From Sporomusa silvacetica DSM 10669 (GTDB lineage: Bacteria; Bacillota; Negativicutes; Sporomusales; Sporomusaceae), in assembly GCF_002257705.1 (NCBI RefSeq), contig NZ_LSLK01000008.1, forward strand, positions 1 through 25,956: DNA of 25,956 nucleotides. Direction: 5' to 3'. Numbering within the stretch: the stretch's first letter is position 1; each line of letters starts with the position of its first letter. The notes below the pieces were generated by a model that worked only from the letters and a program-made list of their open reading frames with translations, did no database searches and was not told the DNA's origin. This document shows positions 1 through 6,580 of this stretch, one piece after another. The position numbers were made by a program, and so were the translations under genes.

Positions 1-113
1 TCACCGGCATTGTTACCAATACCGGCGCAACACTCGATACGGGTGGCTGGTTAGGCCTTTCCCCGGTGTGGACTTTCACCACACCAGATATCCCCAAGCT
101 TGGCTTGGCGTAC
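1..113 (-). mobile_element. Group II intron, 5' portion (partial, cut by window edge)
   Basis: Read on the minus strand, this stretch has the look of the 5' part (domain I) of a bacterial group II intron: a stem GGTGTGG/CCACACC closed around GUGAAAGUCC-like sequence (about 65-85), followed by GGGGAAAGGCC and an ACCCGTATCGAGTG-type segment. A plausible intron start is GTACGCC with its first base at 113, but the 5' splice point is not certain and could lie further right. The rest of the intron, including any reverse transcriptase, would lie left of the window. The opposite window edge holds the 3' end of an intron in the same orientation. Assignment rests on remembered family sequence patterns, not on a covariance search. 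Confidence 0.5.
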
Positions 114-185
114 CATAAATTGCAAGTACATGAAGGTAAAAAGATTGGTTTTCTATTAAGAAACTTACACCGTCCCTTGTAAGTT

Positions 186-231
186 AAAAAGCAGCCGGTT
201 AGGCGGAATTAATTCCCGCAACCGGCTGCTT
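186..231 (-). terminator. Rho-independent terminator
   Basis: A perfect 12-bp inverted repeat, AAGCAGCCGGTT (189-200) against AACCGGCTGCTT (220-231), encloses a second short GCGG/CCGC stem. On the minus strand it is followed by TTTTTAA, so it terminates minus-strand transcription. It is the probable end of the structured transcript described at 186-377. Confidence 0.7.
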
Positions 232-377
232 CCAAGAAGAGACGGGACGGTGATTGTGTCTTTAGTTATAAGATTTCGGAAACCACTCGAGACGCTATCA
301 CCGTACCCGGTCTTTTCCCCTAAGAAGCAAAATGAACGTCCTTTTGCTTTCCTAACAATCACAACTTTTAGTTTTTT
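186..377 (-). other. Possible structured RNA or leader with mutually exclusive stems
   Basis: A minus-strand reading frame begins at an ATG at 377 behind a GGGGG ribosome-binding-like run, but it reads straight through the terminator to a stop at 165, so I do not trust it as a protein. The stretch is rich in inverted repeats: AAGCAAAA/TTTTGCTT (325-332 and 342-349); GTGATTGT (250-257) can pair with ACAATCAC (355-362), while the overlapping CGGTGAT (248-254) can pair instead with ATCACCG (297-303). The choice between those two stems lies just upstream of a strong terminator on the minus strand, as in a riboswitch or attenuator. GGGACGG motifs here also resemble the REP ends seen elsewhere in the window, so a decayed REP/MITE element is an alternative. 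Confidence 0.3.
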
Positions 378-767
378 CATTGCCAGCCCCCTGTTACCAT
401 TATTTTGCGCATGCCTATTCATTCATAGTTAGGACTTGTTTATACGAAACTATTTTTCATATTCAACGATAAATATGTTTTTTATCATAGGTCACAGCTC
501 ACATACAGTCAATGTACGCTATGTTAAAAGTATGTAAACTTTTCGAGTCCTTATCCTGTCAATAGAACTACAACATAAAAAGAAGAGAACACTCCTTGAT
601 ATCGGAGCATTCTCATTCCTTTATTACCCTATGTGATGAACAACCAACATCGAACAATATCATCTATGTCACTTGGCTTTGATGATACCAGTGTAGCATA
701 GTTCACTGTTTCCGGTAACCACCATTCAGTAATAGTTGTTATTAGCCAGGAAGCCCGCAACAGTACA
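378..767. other. Intergenic stretch with little recognisable content
   Basis: No supported gene. On the minus strand about 622-765 there is a short open stretch after the DGC pseudogene whose conceptual peptide (ending ...KPSDIDDIV...) looks faintly coding and may be a gene tail, but it has no start. The terminator at 577-614 is listed separately. The remainder (about 430-575) is AT-rich and shows nothing I can name. Confidence 0.4.
577..614 (-). terminator. Terminator of the desulfurase/DGC operon
   Basis: An imperfect stem, GAGAACACTCC (585-595) against GGAGCATTCTC (604-614), is followed on the minus strand by CTTCTTTTTATG. It lies downstream of the minus-strand genes running from 2781 to 768 and is their likely end. 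Confidence 0.6.
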
Positions 768-1114
768 CTAATTTTGACCTCTGGCAATCAACTTTTCAAC
801 ATTGCCTAGACTTACAGTATCAACTCCGGCCACTAGGCGATCAATAGTATACTCAATATCAATATAGCCACCCATTATATCGACAATGTTGGATGCACAC
901 TCTTTGCTACAACCATTGATGACAGTGTAAGGTGTATTTGTTATTGTTTGTACCGCCTCTGTTTCTCCATTTACTAGACAAGACAGGCTAAGCCAAACAG
1001 TTCCGTCTGCTTATTCATCTCTTCTTTCACCTTCAATGCTATTTCTTGAGTCATTAGGCCATAAACAGAATCAATGCCACAGCACGGAATGATAACTGGT
1101 ATTTTTTTATCCAA
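768..1114 (-). pseudogene. DGC-domain putative zinc-binding protein, frameshifted
   Basis: The gene starts at a TTG (1112-1114) six bases after an AGGAGAGG ribosome binding site and encodes LDKKIPVIIPCCGIDSVYGL..., the typical N-terminus of DGC-type putative zinc-binding proteins (PCCGID). This frame hits a stop at 974-976 after 46 codons. The family pattern resumes in another frame with NGETEAV...VINGCSKECASNIV, containing the second conserved Cys motif, and ends at 768-770. Five bases separate the two in-register parts, so a single one-base deletion explains the break. It is the last member of the minus-strand desulfurase operon. DGC proteins are often found with metal or selenium genes; their biochemical role is not established. 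A sequencing error is the alternative to a real pseudogene. Confidence 0.75.
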
Positions 1115-1192
1115 AATACATCCTCTCCTAACTTATTTAACTAGAAGAAAACCCGGCTTAACCGGGTAAAATTGAGTTGCCTTTATATGATT

Positions 1193-1420
1193 CTATACCG
1201 GTCCGCGCATTCGCCGAGAGGCCAATTCGCATTCTTTAATCATTAACGTTTGAGCCGCTGTCAAAGGCTCTCCATCCTCAACCTGGGGCTCAATAAAATA
1301 ATAGCAATTAGACTTTTCTTCGGCAGTAACATCCGATATGTCGAACTTATATTTAAAACACCACAACTTTCCATCACCTAATCGATCAGCAATTCCACAA
1401 GAACAACATTTTGCTGACAT
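1193..1420 (-). CDS. Small Cys-rich conserved hypothetical protein (75 aa)
   Basis: Starts at the ATG at 1420, eight bases after GGTGG; an upstream GTG at 1432 lies inside that ribosome binding site and is less likely. The protein begins MSAKCCSCG and has a further Cys in LWCFKY and one in SNCYYFIEP, a spacing that suggests a small zinc or Fe-S ribbon, followed by a helix ending in ELASRRMRGPV. I recognise it as a small hypothetical protein found in Firmicutes, with no known function. It sits 24 bases after the 56-aa gene and 78 bases before the DGC pseudogene, all on the same strand, so it is probably cotranscribed with the cysteine desulfurase. Confidence 0.7.
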   Translation of the reverse strand: MSAKCCSCGIADRLGDGKLWCFKYKFDISDVTAEEKSNCYYFIEPQVEDGEPLTAAQTLMIKECELASRRMRGPV

Positions 1421-1444
1421 ATCTAAGACCACCTTTCTCTTATT

Positions 1445-1615
1445 CTAGCCCTTCTGCCCTGATAGCGTGCCAGATAGACAGGAAAGTTCCTTCTTAACCT
1501 TAGGTAGAATGTGTTTTAGAACAAAATTAAGCGCTTCTTCTGGATCTTCATCATAATAAATGCTTTTTAGTATTAATTGCTCAGACTCATCGAAGGCAAC
1601 AATTACTTTGCCCAT
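1445..1615 (-). CDS. Small hypothetical protein (56 aa) downstream of desulfurase
   Basis: A short gene starting ATG at 1615 directly after a run of seven G (AAGGGGGGG, eight-base spacing), encoding MGKVIVAFDESEQLILKSIY followed by acidic YDEDPEEALNFVLKHILPKVKKE and a Ser/Gly tail. Predicted mixed beta-alpha, no Cys motif at the N-terminus and one Cys near the C-terminus. The desulfurase stop is at 1633, so only 17 bases separate the two and they must be in one operon. The family is not known to me. Its strong ribosome binding site and position between two related genes support it as a real gene. Confidence 0.7.
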   Translation of the reverse strand: MGKVIVAFDESEQLILKSIYYDEDPEEALNFVLKHILPKVKKELSCLSGTLSGQKG

Positions 1616-1632
1616 ATCGCGTCCCCCCCTTT

Positions 1633-2781
1633 TTAGACTTTCGAAAGAACCTCACTCAAAGCCAAAACTACTCGATCAATATCTTCTTTCTGATTAAAGT
1701 AACCCAAGCTCATTCTAACTGTCCCAGTTAATTCTGTTCCAATTAAACTATGGGCAGTTGGCGCGCAATGCAGTCCAGCTCTGACCATAATTTCATACAC
1801 TTCATCTAAAACATAAGCGATCTCAACAGCAGGAACATTACTTACGTTAAATGATATTACTCCTACCATTTTTCCCGGGTTACCAGGCCCGTATATGATC
1901 ACCTTATCCAAACATTGCAGTTGGTTAAGAGCGTAGTCCGTCAAGCTTTGTTCTTTATTTCGTATTGCTTCGACCGTCTCACCTAAAATAAAATTAACAG
2001 CTGCTCCAAGACCAGCAATGCCACTGACATTCAGCGTACCGGCCTCTAAACAATCAGGGAGGTATTCTGGCTGATATGGTGACAAAGAATCACGCCCCGT
2101 ACCGCCTGCCTTTTGTGGGCGAATCATCCCCTCAGATTTAACAATAAGCCCTCCCGTACCCATAGGCCCCAGTAAACTTTTGTGACCGGTAAAAGCCAAT
2201 ATATCAATACAATCCGCCTGCATGTCAATGGGGTAGGCACCTGCAGTCTGTGCACTATCTACTAAAAAGAGAATATTATGTCTTCTCGCGATTGTTCCAA
2301 TCTGACGGATAGGCTGAATTGTACCTAATACATTGGAGGCATGGGTAAACACGAAAAGCTGCGTGTTCGGTCGAATCATACCTTCGATTATTTCCGGATC
2401 GGTTGTACCACTTCTATCGCAAGGTACAGTAGAAATTTGGATATTATAGTCTCTTTCTAACATTTTTAAGCATCGCCAGACCGCATTATGTTCAACACTA
2501 CTGGTAATGACATGTCCTCCGGGCGTTACTATTCCTCGTATTGCTAAATTGATGGCTTCAGTCACATTGGACGTAATAACCACATGCTCCGGATTACTGT
2601 GGTTAAATAATTGGCAGAGCAACTTGCGGGTTTCGTAAACGATCTCACCAGCTTTTTGTGCTCTGCCATATGACCCCCGGCCCACATTAACACCAATATT
2701 TTTCATAAAATGGTATACTGAGTCAGCAACCATATTAGGCTTTGGAAATGATGTTGCTGCATTATCAAGGTAGATAGACAT
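1633..2781 (-). CDS. Cysteine desulfurase family protein (class V aminotransferase, selenium/sulfur type)
   Basis: A complete 382-aa PLP enzyme of the NifS/SufS/Csd fold. It opens with MSIYLDNAATSFPKP, typical of the cysteine desulfurase family subset often linked to selenium-dependent enzymes. Visible active-site parts: His98 (SVEHNA), Asp175 (LVDSAQ), the PLP Schiff-base Lys201 preceded by His200 (FTGHKSLLGP), and catalytic Cys339 in a GLHCAP loop near the C-terminus. It would release sulfur (or selenium) from cysteine (or selenocysteine) as an enzyme-bound persulfide, in the cytoplasm. The ribosome binding site AAGGTGG precedes ATG at 2781. It heads a minus-strand operon with a 56-aa protein, a 75-aa Cys-rich protein and a DGC protein, which may be acceptors or scaffolds of the sulfur; that link is inference. 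Confidence 0.9.
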   Translation of the reverse strand: MSIYLDNAATSFPKPNMVADSVYHFMKNIGVNVGRGSYGRAQKAGEIVYETRKLLCQLFNHSNPEHVVITSNVTEAINLAIRGIVTPGGHVITSSVEHNAVWRCLKMLERDYNIQISTVPCDRSGTTDPEIIEGMIRPNTQLFVFTHASNVLGTIQPIRQIGTIARRHNILFLVDSAQTAGAYPIDMQADCIDILAFTGHKSLLGPMGTGGLIVKSEGMIRPQKAGGTGRDSLSPYQPEYLPDCLEAGTLNVSGIAGLGAAVNFILGETVEAIRNKEQSLTDYALNQLQCLDKVIIYGPGNPGKMVGVISFNVSNVPAVEIAYVLDEVYEIMVRAGLHCAPTAHSLIGTELTGTVRMSLGYFNQKEDIDRVVLALSEVLSKV

Positions 2782-2946
2782 CGGTCAACCACCTTCATAT
2801 TATTTTATTATACAAATCTTTACTATTTTATATTTACACGATTGCCAAATATAAGTATAATCAAATTGTATCATTAACTGTTCACATAGTCAACAGTATA
2901 CCGTAATAACCACTTTGAAATTACACAAAGAAAGATGGTCGATAGA

Positions 2947-3405
2947 ATGACAAAAGAACCCACAAACATTTCTACTATGAGAAATGCTATATAAATTTTT
3001 ATGAGAAGTTTAGGAGTCTTGGAAGGTAAAAAAACTTTTTGCTATGATTGTACATATGCTCAGTGTCATGTAATCTGGGAAACCGCACAAGAAAACAAAA
3101 TTTCTGTAAATGAACTTGCAACTCGGCTAAATATAACTAAAAGTGCAGTAAGTAGAACTGTAGATGACTTGGTAAACAAAGGCTACCTTGATCGTAACCC
3201 AAATCCAGATGACCGCCGCTACGTAGATATTGAACTCACCAAAAAAGGGCAAAAAGTTTTTCTGGAGATAGAACTTAACTCGCGCCGCTATTTTGAAGCC
3301 GTTTTAGAAATTATCCCTGAAAACAAGCGTGAGACAACATTGGAAGGAATCCAAATTTTCAGTGCTGCCCTGTATCAGGTTTTTAAAAAAGATACTTTAG
3401 AATAA
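2947..3405 (+). pseudogene. MarR-family regulator with in-frame stop codon 16
   Basis: From ATG 2947 the frame reads MTKEPTNISTMRNAI, then a TAA at 2992-2994, then IFMRSLGVLE and onwards in the same frame to 3405. The part after the stop is a normal MarR winged-helix core: a CYDCTYAQCHVIWE segment, ISVNELATRLNITKSAVSRTV recognition helix, and the DDRRYVDIELT wing. Translation could restart at ATG 3001 (134 aa), but no ribosome binding site precedes it, whereas 2947 has AAAGATGG upstream. The lost segment is the first dimerisation helix. One base change (for example CAA to TAA) explains the stop. It is divergent from the cysteine desulfurase, which it may have regulated. The Cys residues near the N-terminus could have sensed thiols or metals. 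Confidence 0.7.
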
Positions 3406-3472
3406 GATGTACCATCAAGCAAACTTACAATCAATCGACCACCATCTGAACCGTTAAAATAATTGTAAATAT

Positions 3473-3510
3473 AAAGGAGTAGCTGCGTTTACTCTGCAAC
3501 TACTCCTTTT
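3473..3510. terminator. Bidirectional terminator
   Basis: Stem AAAGGAGTAG against CTACTCCTTT with an extra CTGC/GCA pairing inside, T-run on the plus side and A-run on the left. It ends the marR transcript and could also stop minus transcription leaving the acr3 region. Confidence 0.8.
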
Positions 3511-3557
3511 GCTATTACCGCAATAAAGGCCATATTAATGAAACACTTCATGGAGTC

Positions 3558-3638
3558 CTAACAACAGATATTTTCGAACCATAGTGCCACGTTAACCACA
3601 CCAATCATAATCGGCACCTCAATTAGTGACCCAAGAAC
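3558..3638 (-). pseudogene. Remnant of a third acr3 gene (C-terminus only)
   Basis: On the minus strand the frame ending at 3558-3560 reads VLGSLIEVPIMIGVVNVALW followed by FENICC and stop. This matches the C-terminal segment of the complete Acr3 at 3729-4781 (VIGPLIEVPVMIGLVNVALR), but at DNA level it is clearly diverged, so it is not a recent copy. Only about 27 codons survive. It abuts a fragment related to the radical SAM gene. Confidence 0.8.
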
Positions 3639-3670
3639 ACTTACAAGTATGCATTAGGGCATAACAATGA
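3636..3670 (-). pseudogene. 35-bp fragment of the radical SAM gene
   Basis: The minus-strand sequence here encodes CYALMHTCKC and matches the segment of the radical SAM gene around 8843-8877 (CYALMHTYKC) with about three mismatches, including the 20-base block at about 3648-3668. It is squeezed between the acr3 remnant and the start of the arsR-acr3 repeat, with no flanking radical SAM sequence on either side. It marks a rearrangement junction and has no coding function by itself. Confidence 0.65.
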
Positions 3671-3728
3671 CTGTTGTTACCCTATGTTTGGTTGCGCAGG
3701 CATCCGTAACTTCATCACAAGCTGCGAA

Positions 3729-4781
3729 TTATTGTTTATCTGGAACCACAAAATACTTCCGAAAACGCAACGCGACATTAACTAAGCCAATCATAACCGG
3801 CACCTCGATAAGCGGCCCAATAACAGCGGCAAAGGCCTGACCTGAATTTATACCAAAAATGGCTACAGCCACTGCAATCGCTAGTTCAAAATTATTACTG
3901 GCTGCCGTAAACGATAATGTAGTTGTCTGCTCATAGTTGACTCCCACACGATGGCTTATGAAAAAAGATACTAAGAACATAATGCCGAAATAGATAATGA
4001 GCGGAATGGCAATACGCACCACATCCATCGGTAGTTTAATAATATAGCTGCCTTTTAGGGAAAACATAATTACGATGGTAAATAGTAACGCTAGTAATGC
4101 CAGCGGACTAATCTTAGGTATAAAACTCTGTTCGTACCATTCACGACCCTTTGCTGGCAATAAAGTGCGTCTTGTCAAATATCCGGCCACAAAGGGAATA
4201 CCCAGATATATTGCCACACTCATCGCAACATCCTTCATGGATACCTGGATTTGCATACCTGTAAAGCCAATCCAGCCCGGAAGTACAGTAATAAAGAAAT
4301 AAGCAAATACCGAATATAATACCAGTTGAAAAATTGAATTGAGTGCTACCAGTGCAGCCGCATATTCATTGTCGCCTTCGGCCAATGAATTCCAGATAAT
4401 TACCATGGCAATACAACGAGCCAAACCAATAAGTATTAAGCCAACCATGTAGTCTGGTTTATCTGCTAAAAAGGTTATAGCCAGTACAAACATTAACACC
4501 GGGCCGATTATCCAGTTTTGCACTAGTGACAGCACTACAACCTTGCCGTTACTAAATACCTTGCCGATTTCCTCATATTTAACCTTTGCTAATGGCGGAT
4601 ACATCATTATAATTAAACCGACTGCAATCGGAACTGATGTTGTACCAATTGACAAGGAATCCAGCCAAGCAGCCATCCCAGGAAAGAGATAACCGCCGCC
4701 AACCCCAACACCCATTGCCAGGAAGATCCATAAGGTCAAATACTGGTCTAGAAAAGATAAGCGCTTTGGAGCCTGTGCCAT
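3729..4781 (-). CDS. acr3: Acr3 arsenite efflux permease, copy 1
   Basis: A full-length 350-aa membrane carrier of the bile/arsenite/riboflavin transporter superfamily, with about ten hydrophobic helices. It expels arsenite (and possibly antimonite) from the cytoplasm using the proton gradient, alone or with ArsA. The Acr3 signature is present: conserved Cys123 in GLARCIAMVIIWNSLAEGD and Glu299 in FTAASNNFELAIAVAVAI, followed by GPLIEVPVMIGLVNV near the C-terminus. It begins MAQAPKRLSFLDQYLTLW with the ATG at 4781 behind AAGGAGG. It is downstream of arsR (172-base gap without a terminator), so both should be made from the ArsR-controlled promoter. It differs from the second copy at only five residues, four of them in the first 50. 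Confidence 0.95.
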   Translation of the reverse strand: MAQAPKRLSFLDQYLTLWIFLAMGVGVGGGYLFPGMAAWLDSLSIGTTSVPIAVGLIIMMYPPLAKVKYEEIGKVFSNGKVVVLSLVQNWIIGPVLMFVLAITFLADKPDYMVGLILIGLARCIAMVIIWNSLAEGDNEYAAALVALNSIFQLVLYSVFAYFFITVLPGWIGFTGMQIQVSMKDVAMSVAIYLGIPFVAGYLTRRTLLPAKGREWYEQSFIPKISPLALLALLFTIVIMFSLKGSYIIKLPMDVVRIAIPLIIYFGIMFLVSFFISHRVGVNYEQTTTLSFTAASNNFELAIAVAVAIFGINSGQAFAAVIGPLIEVPVMIGLVNVALRFRKYFVVPDKQ

Positions 4782-4954
4782 TTTACAACTCCTCCTTAAT
4801 TTCTTTGTCTCTGTTATTCCATAAAAGTACTGAAAGTTTTAACCGTCACCTCCTTTATCAGCTGCTGTGCACATTCCCTTCTTTTTTAATATATAAACTT
4901 AATTATATATTCATGATTATATCTGACTTTATTTATATAACTATTGAAAAAATT
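4782..4954 (-). other. arsR-acr3 spacer, copy 1
   Basis: Holds the acr3 ribosome binding site and a perfect AT-rich palindrome, AATATATAA/TTATATATT, around 4888-4911. There is no T-run terminator. It shares only short blocks with the matching spacer of copy 2 (13508-13652), in contrast to the near-identical genes on either side. Confidence 0.5.
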
Positions 4955-5326
4955 TTAATCGTCTACGATTTTCACTGTCAACTCGCAACAGCCGCCCAGT
5001 TCCCGGTATCTTTTCAGTCTTACCACGTCCTTTTGACGTTGCAGGTCGTTCTCCATTTCCTTGGACAACAATTCCCGCACAAAAGAGTACTGTTCAAGTA
5101 TTTTTTCATTGACCCGATAGTATATCCACTGGGCCTGTTTTTCACCGGCAATGAGCTTGGCTTGTTTTAACTTAGTTATATGGCGGGAGGCGTTGGACTG
5201 GCTAATTTTCAATATTTCTTCCAAATCACACACACACAAGGTTTCCATATACAGCAAGTTCAAAATTCTAATTCTTGTTTCATCAGCTAATGCCTTGAGT
5301 ATTTCTACAATATCCACTAGTTCCAC
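4955..5326 (-). CDS. arsR: ArsR-family arsenite-responsive repressor, copy 1
   Basis: A 123-aa winged-helix ArsR/SmtB repressor. It binds its own promoter and lets go when trivalent arsenic binds. Visible parts: dimerisation helix MELVDIVEILKALADETRIR, the metal-binding motif LCVCDLEE with Cys31 and Cys33 at the start of the DNA-binding helix, recognition helix SQSNASRHITKLK, and wing QWIYYRVNE. An unusual extra vicinal Cys pair, Cys113-Cys114 (ELGGCCEL), lies near the C-terminus and could be a third ligand. The start at 5326 follows GAGGTGG. It is first gene of the arsR-acr3 operon. It differs from copy 2 at seven residues. Confidence 0.95.
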   Translation of the reverse strand: MELVDIVEILKALADETRIRILNLLYMETLCVCDLEEILKISQSNASRHITKLKQAKLIAGEKQAQWIYYRVNEKILEQYSFVRELLSKEMENDLQRQKDVVRLKRYRELGGCCELTVKIVDD

Positions 5327-5373
5327 CTCTCTACCTATTGGGTTCCGTCTTTTGAGTTATAAAACGGCCTCCT

Positions 5374-5412
5374 GTATATGATTATATTCGATTTTAATCA
5401 TAATCGTCAACC
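5374..5412 (-). promoter_or_regulatory. arsR promoter and operator, copy 1
   Basis: Minus-strand -35 TTGACG (5405-5410), 18-base spacer, -10 TATAAT (5381-5386). A dyad ATGATT...AATCAT spans the spacer and -10 box, as expected for an ArsR operator that blocks polymerase. Confidence 0.8.
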
Positions 5413-5456
5413 ATTTTTTAGGGAAATATCCTACTTGTTCCAAAGCACTGCAAGAC

Positions 5457-5674
5457 TCAGCATTTGAAAATAAACAAGCTGGCAGCTAATTTATCACCAT
5501 GTTCCACTCTTTCCTGTAATTGAGCCGGGGTAATCAACTGTCGGCCACGCCTGAGATCATTATCCAAAATCATGCCAAGACTGATTTATGCGGAAATTCC
5601 AACGTCTTCAAATCCAGCCTGCACCAGTTTGTTAGTGTATTCCTCCTGAGTCAATGCTCCCGATACACAACCGG
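5457..5674 (-). pseudogene. arsM: arsM (arsenite methyltransferase) C-terminal remnant
   Basis: The minus frame from about 5674 reads GCVSGALTQEEYTNKLVQAG followed by FEDVGISA, which matches the conserved GCVSGAL..EEY...AGF segment of ArsM-type SAM-dependent arsenite methyltransferases. A TAA at 5586-5588 interrupts it; the same frame continues open to 5457 with RRGRQLITPAQLQERVEHGD, possibly the rest of the gene. The N-terminal SAM-binding two-thirds is absent. The left part of this remnant overlaps the duplicated block, and its last bases are partly conserved upstream of the second arsR. It shows that the locus once carried arsenic methylation. Confidence 0.65.
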
Positions 5675-5854
5675 CACTACTTTGCCGTCGATAACCAGGG
5701 CCTGGGTGTGCATGATGCCCCGCTTTATGGCCTCCATCGCATCATTAGCCTTTGTCACTTCTGCGTTGACACCGTTTTCGCTCATAGCCCGTTCAACCAA
5801 ACCATAAACATTACTGGGTTTGCAACAGCTCGATTCAAAAACCTCAATTTTCAT
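5671..5854 (-). pseudogene. Thioredoxin-like small protein, C-terminus replaced
   Basis: From ATG 5854 the frame reads MKIEVFESSCCKPSNVYG and continues MEAIKRGIMHTQALVIDGKVV. That is the compact thioredoxin-fold seen in redox-active disulfide protein 2-type proteins, with a Cys-Cys pair (residues 9-10 of the product after MKIEVFES) at the active-site position and the usual TPALVIDGKV-like strand. After GKVV the sequence switches without a gap to arsM sequence; the frame then ends artificially with PVVYREH at 5651. The last helix is missing, so the gene is truncated. Such proteins commonly sit beside ArsP-type permeases and arsenic genes. Confidence 0.65.
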
Positions 5855-5884
5855 CTTTATAACCATTCCTTTCGCTTTGCTCAA

Positions 5885-6067
5885 GGCACAAAACGTAATG
5901 AAACGATATCGTTGTTCTTTGAATATAGATTATATGGAATCCGTTGTTTTTAATCCTCAGCTTTTTTCATGAACATGCCCTGCTGCTTATCTTATATTAC
6001 TTGACACTACTGTTATTATTTGCTAAAATTGCAATCAATTGAATATTTAGCTGATCAAACAGATTGA
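5885..6067. other. Intergenic remnant
   Basis: No gene. A 13-codon minus-strand tail (DKQQGMFMKKAED, stop at 5950-5952) may be the last bit of a deleted gene upstream of the thioredoxin-like one. Otherwise AT-rich sequence with nothing I can name. Confidence 0.3.
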
Positions 6068-6113
6068 AGGCTAAAGAAAGCTTCTGAAAAGAATGCTTTC
6101 TTTAGCCTTTTTT
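6068..6113 (+). terminator. Rho-independent terminator, orphan
   Basis: A 14-bp stem AGGCTAAAGAAAGC/GCTTTCTTTAGCCT with a T-run on the plus strand. No plus-strand gene is left to its left, so it is a relic of a deleted transcript. Confidence 0.85.
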
Positions 6114-6126
6114 TATTTTTGTTTTT

Positions 6127-6342
6127 CAAAAAAATTATTCATGGATAACTGGGTACTCATTTTTACAAGAACAATTTCCTGGAATCGGCGTATTAACTGG
6201 CTGCTGCGGAGCTCCTGCACACTTAATTGGCGCTCAAGCGGTTTCAAATGACATCTATCTAGATATTATCCAGAGCGTTAGAGATATAAAAGCAAAAACA
6301 ATCATAGCGGCCTGCTCTTCTTGCGTAAAACTGAATTTATAA
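6127..6342 (+). pseudogene. Fragment of (Fe-S)-binding CCG-domain protein
   Basis: The plus frame reads ...SWITGYSFLQEQFPGIGVLT then GCCGAPAHLIGAQ, and later KTIIAACSSCVKLNL with stop at 6340-6342. The CCG.PA motif and the distal ACSSC pair are the two halves of a cysteine-rich CCG domain as in heterodisulfide reductase subunit B or GlpC-like proteins, which bind a non-cubane Fe-S cluster. There is no start codon or ribosome binding site; upstream sequence has been lost next to the terminator at 6068-6113. About 70 codons remain of what is normally a 200-450 aa protein. Confidence 0.65.
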
Positions 6343-6354
6343 TCTAAAAAGATT

Positions 6355-6397
6355 AAAAAGCTACACATTCTTCCTCGCGAAGGTTGTGTAGCTTTTT
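6355..6397. terminator. Bidirectional terminator
   Basis: Stem AAAAAGCTACACA against TGTGTAGCTTTTT with T-runs both ways. It ends the Fe-S remnant from the left and the permease operon from the right. Confidence 0.85.
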
Positions 6398-6462
6398 CAG
6401 TCAAAATAGTATGATTTATCTCCCTTGCCTAAACAATCCCATTTTTAATCTGTCCTTTTAAC

Positions 6463-6580
6463 TCAATACCTTTTCCCGGGTGACGGCGACGCCTTCAAGG
6501 CTCCTTTAAAATGTTTGAGTACACATTGTTTCGACCGTGCTTTAATGGATAGCGCAAAACAAATAAAGCTCGATGAGGAG
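6463..6580 (-). pseudogene. Possible AhpD/carboxymuconolactone decarboxylase-like fragment
   Basis: Downstream of the 57-aa gene, one minus frame reads ALSIKARSKQCVLKHFKGAL, reminiscent of the A..I.A.C..C...H...AL helix of AhpD-like proteins (compare the intact one at 24875-25147). The first Cys of the CxxC is absent and the frame degrades into SPSPGKRY. The similarity is short and could be chance. Confidence 0.25.

Larger units (their letters stand above)
3672..5495 (-). repeat. arsR-acr3 duplication, copy 1
   Basis: A block of about 1.8 kb repeated at 12398-14195 in the same orientation. It contains the region just downstream of acr3, acr3, the spacer, arsR, its promoter and about 90 bases beyond. 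The downstream 900 bases of acr3 are almost identical between copies (about four differences seen), the first 190 coding bases differ at many sites, and the arsR-acr3 spacer is poorly conserved. Confidence 0.9.

Noticed and set aside
165..422. 85-codon minus-strand frame
   Set aside because: It reads through a perfect terminator hairpin and its ends have no protein-like pattern; treated as a possible structured RNA instead.
250..432. 60-codon plus-strand frame
   Set aside because: No ribosome binding site and opposite to the palindromic region; composition is not protein-like.
4637..5170. 177-codon plus-strand frame across acr3 and arsR
   Set aside because: Antisense shadow of two clear genes.
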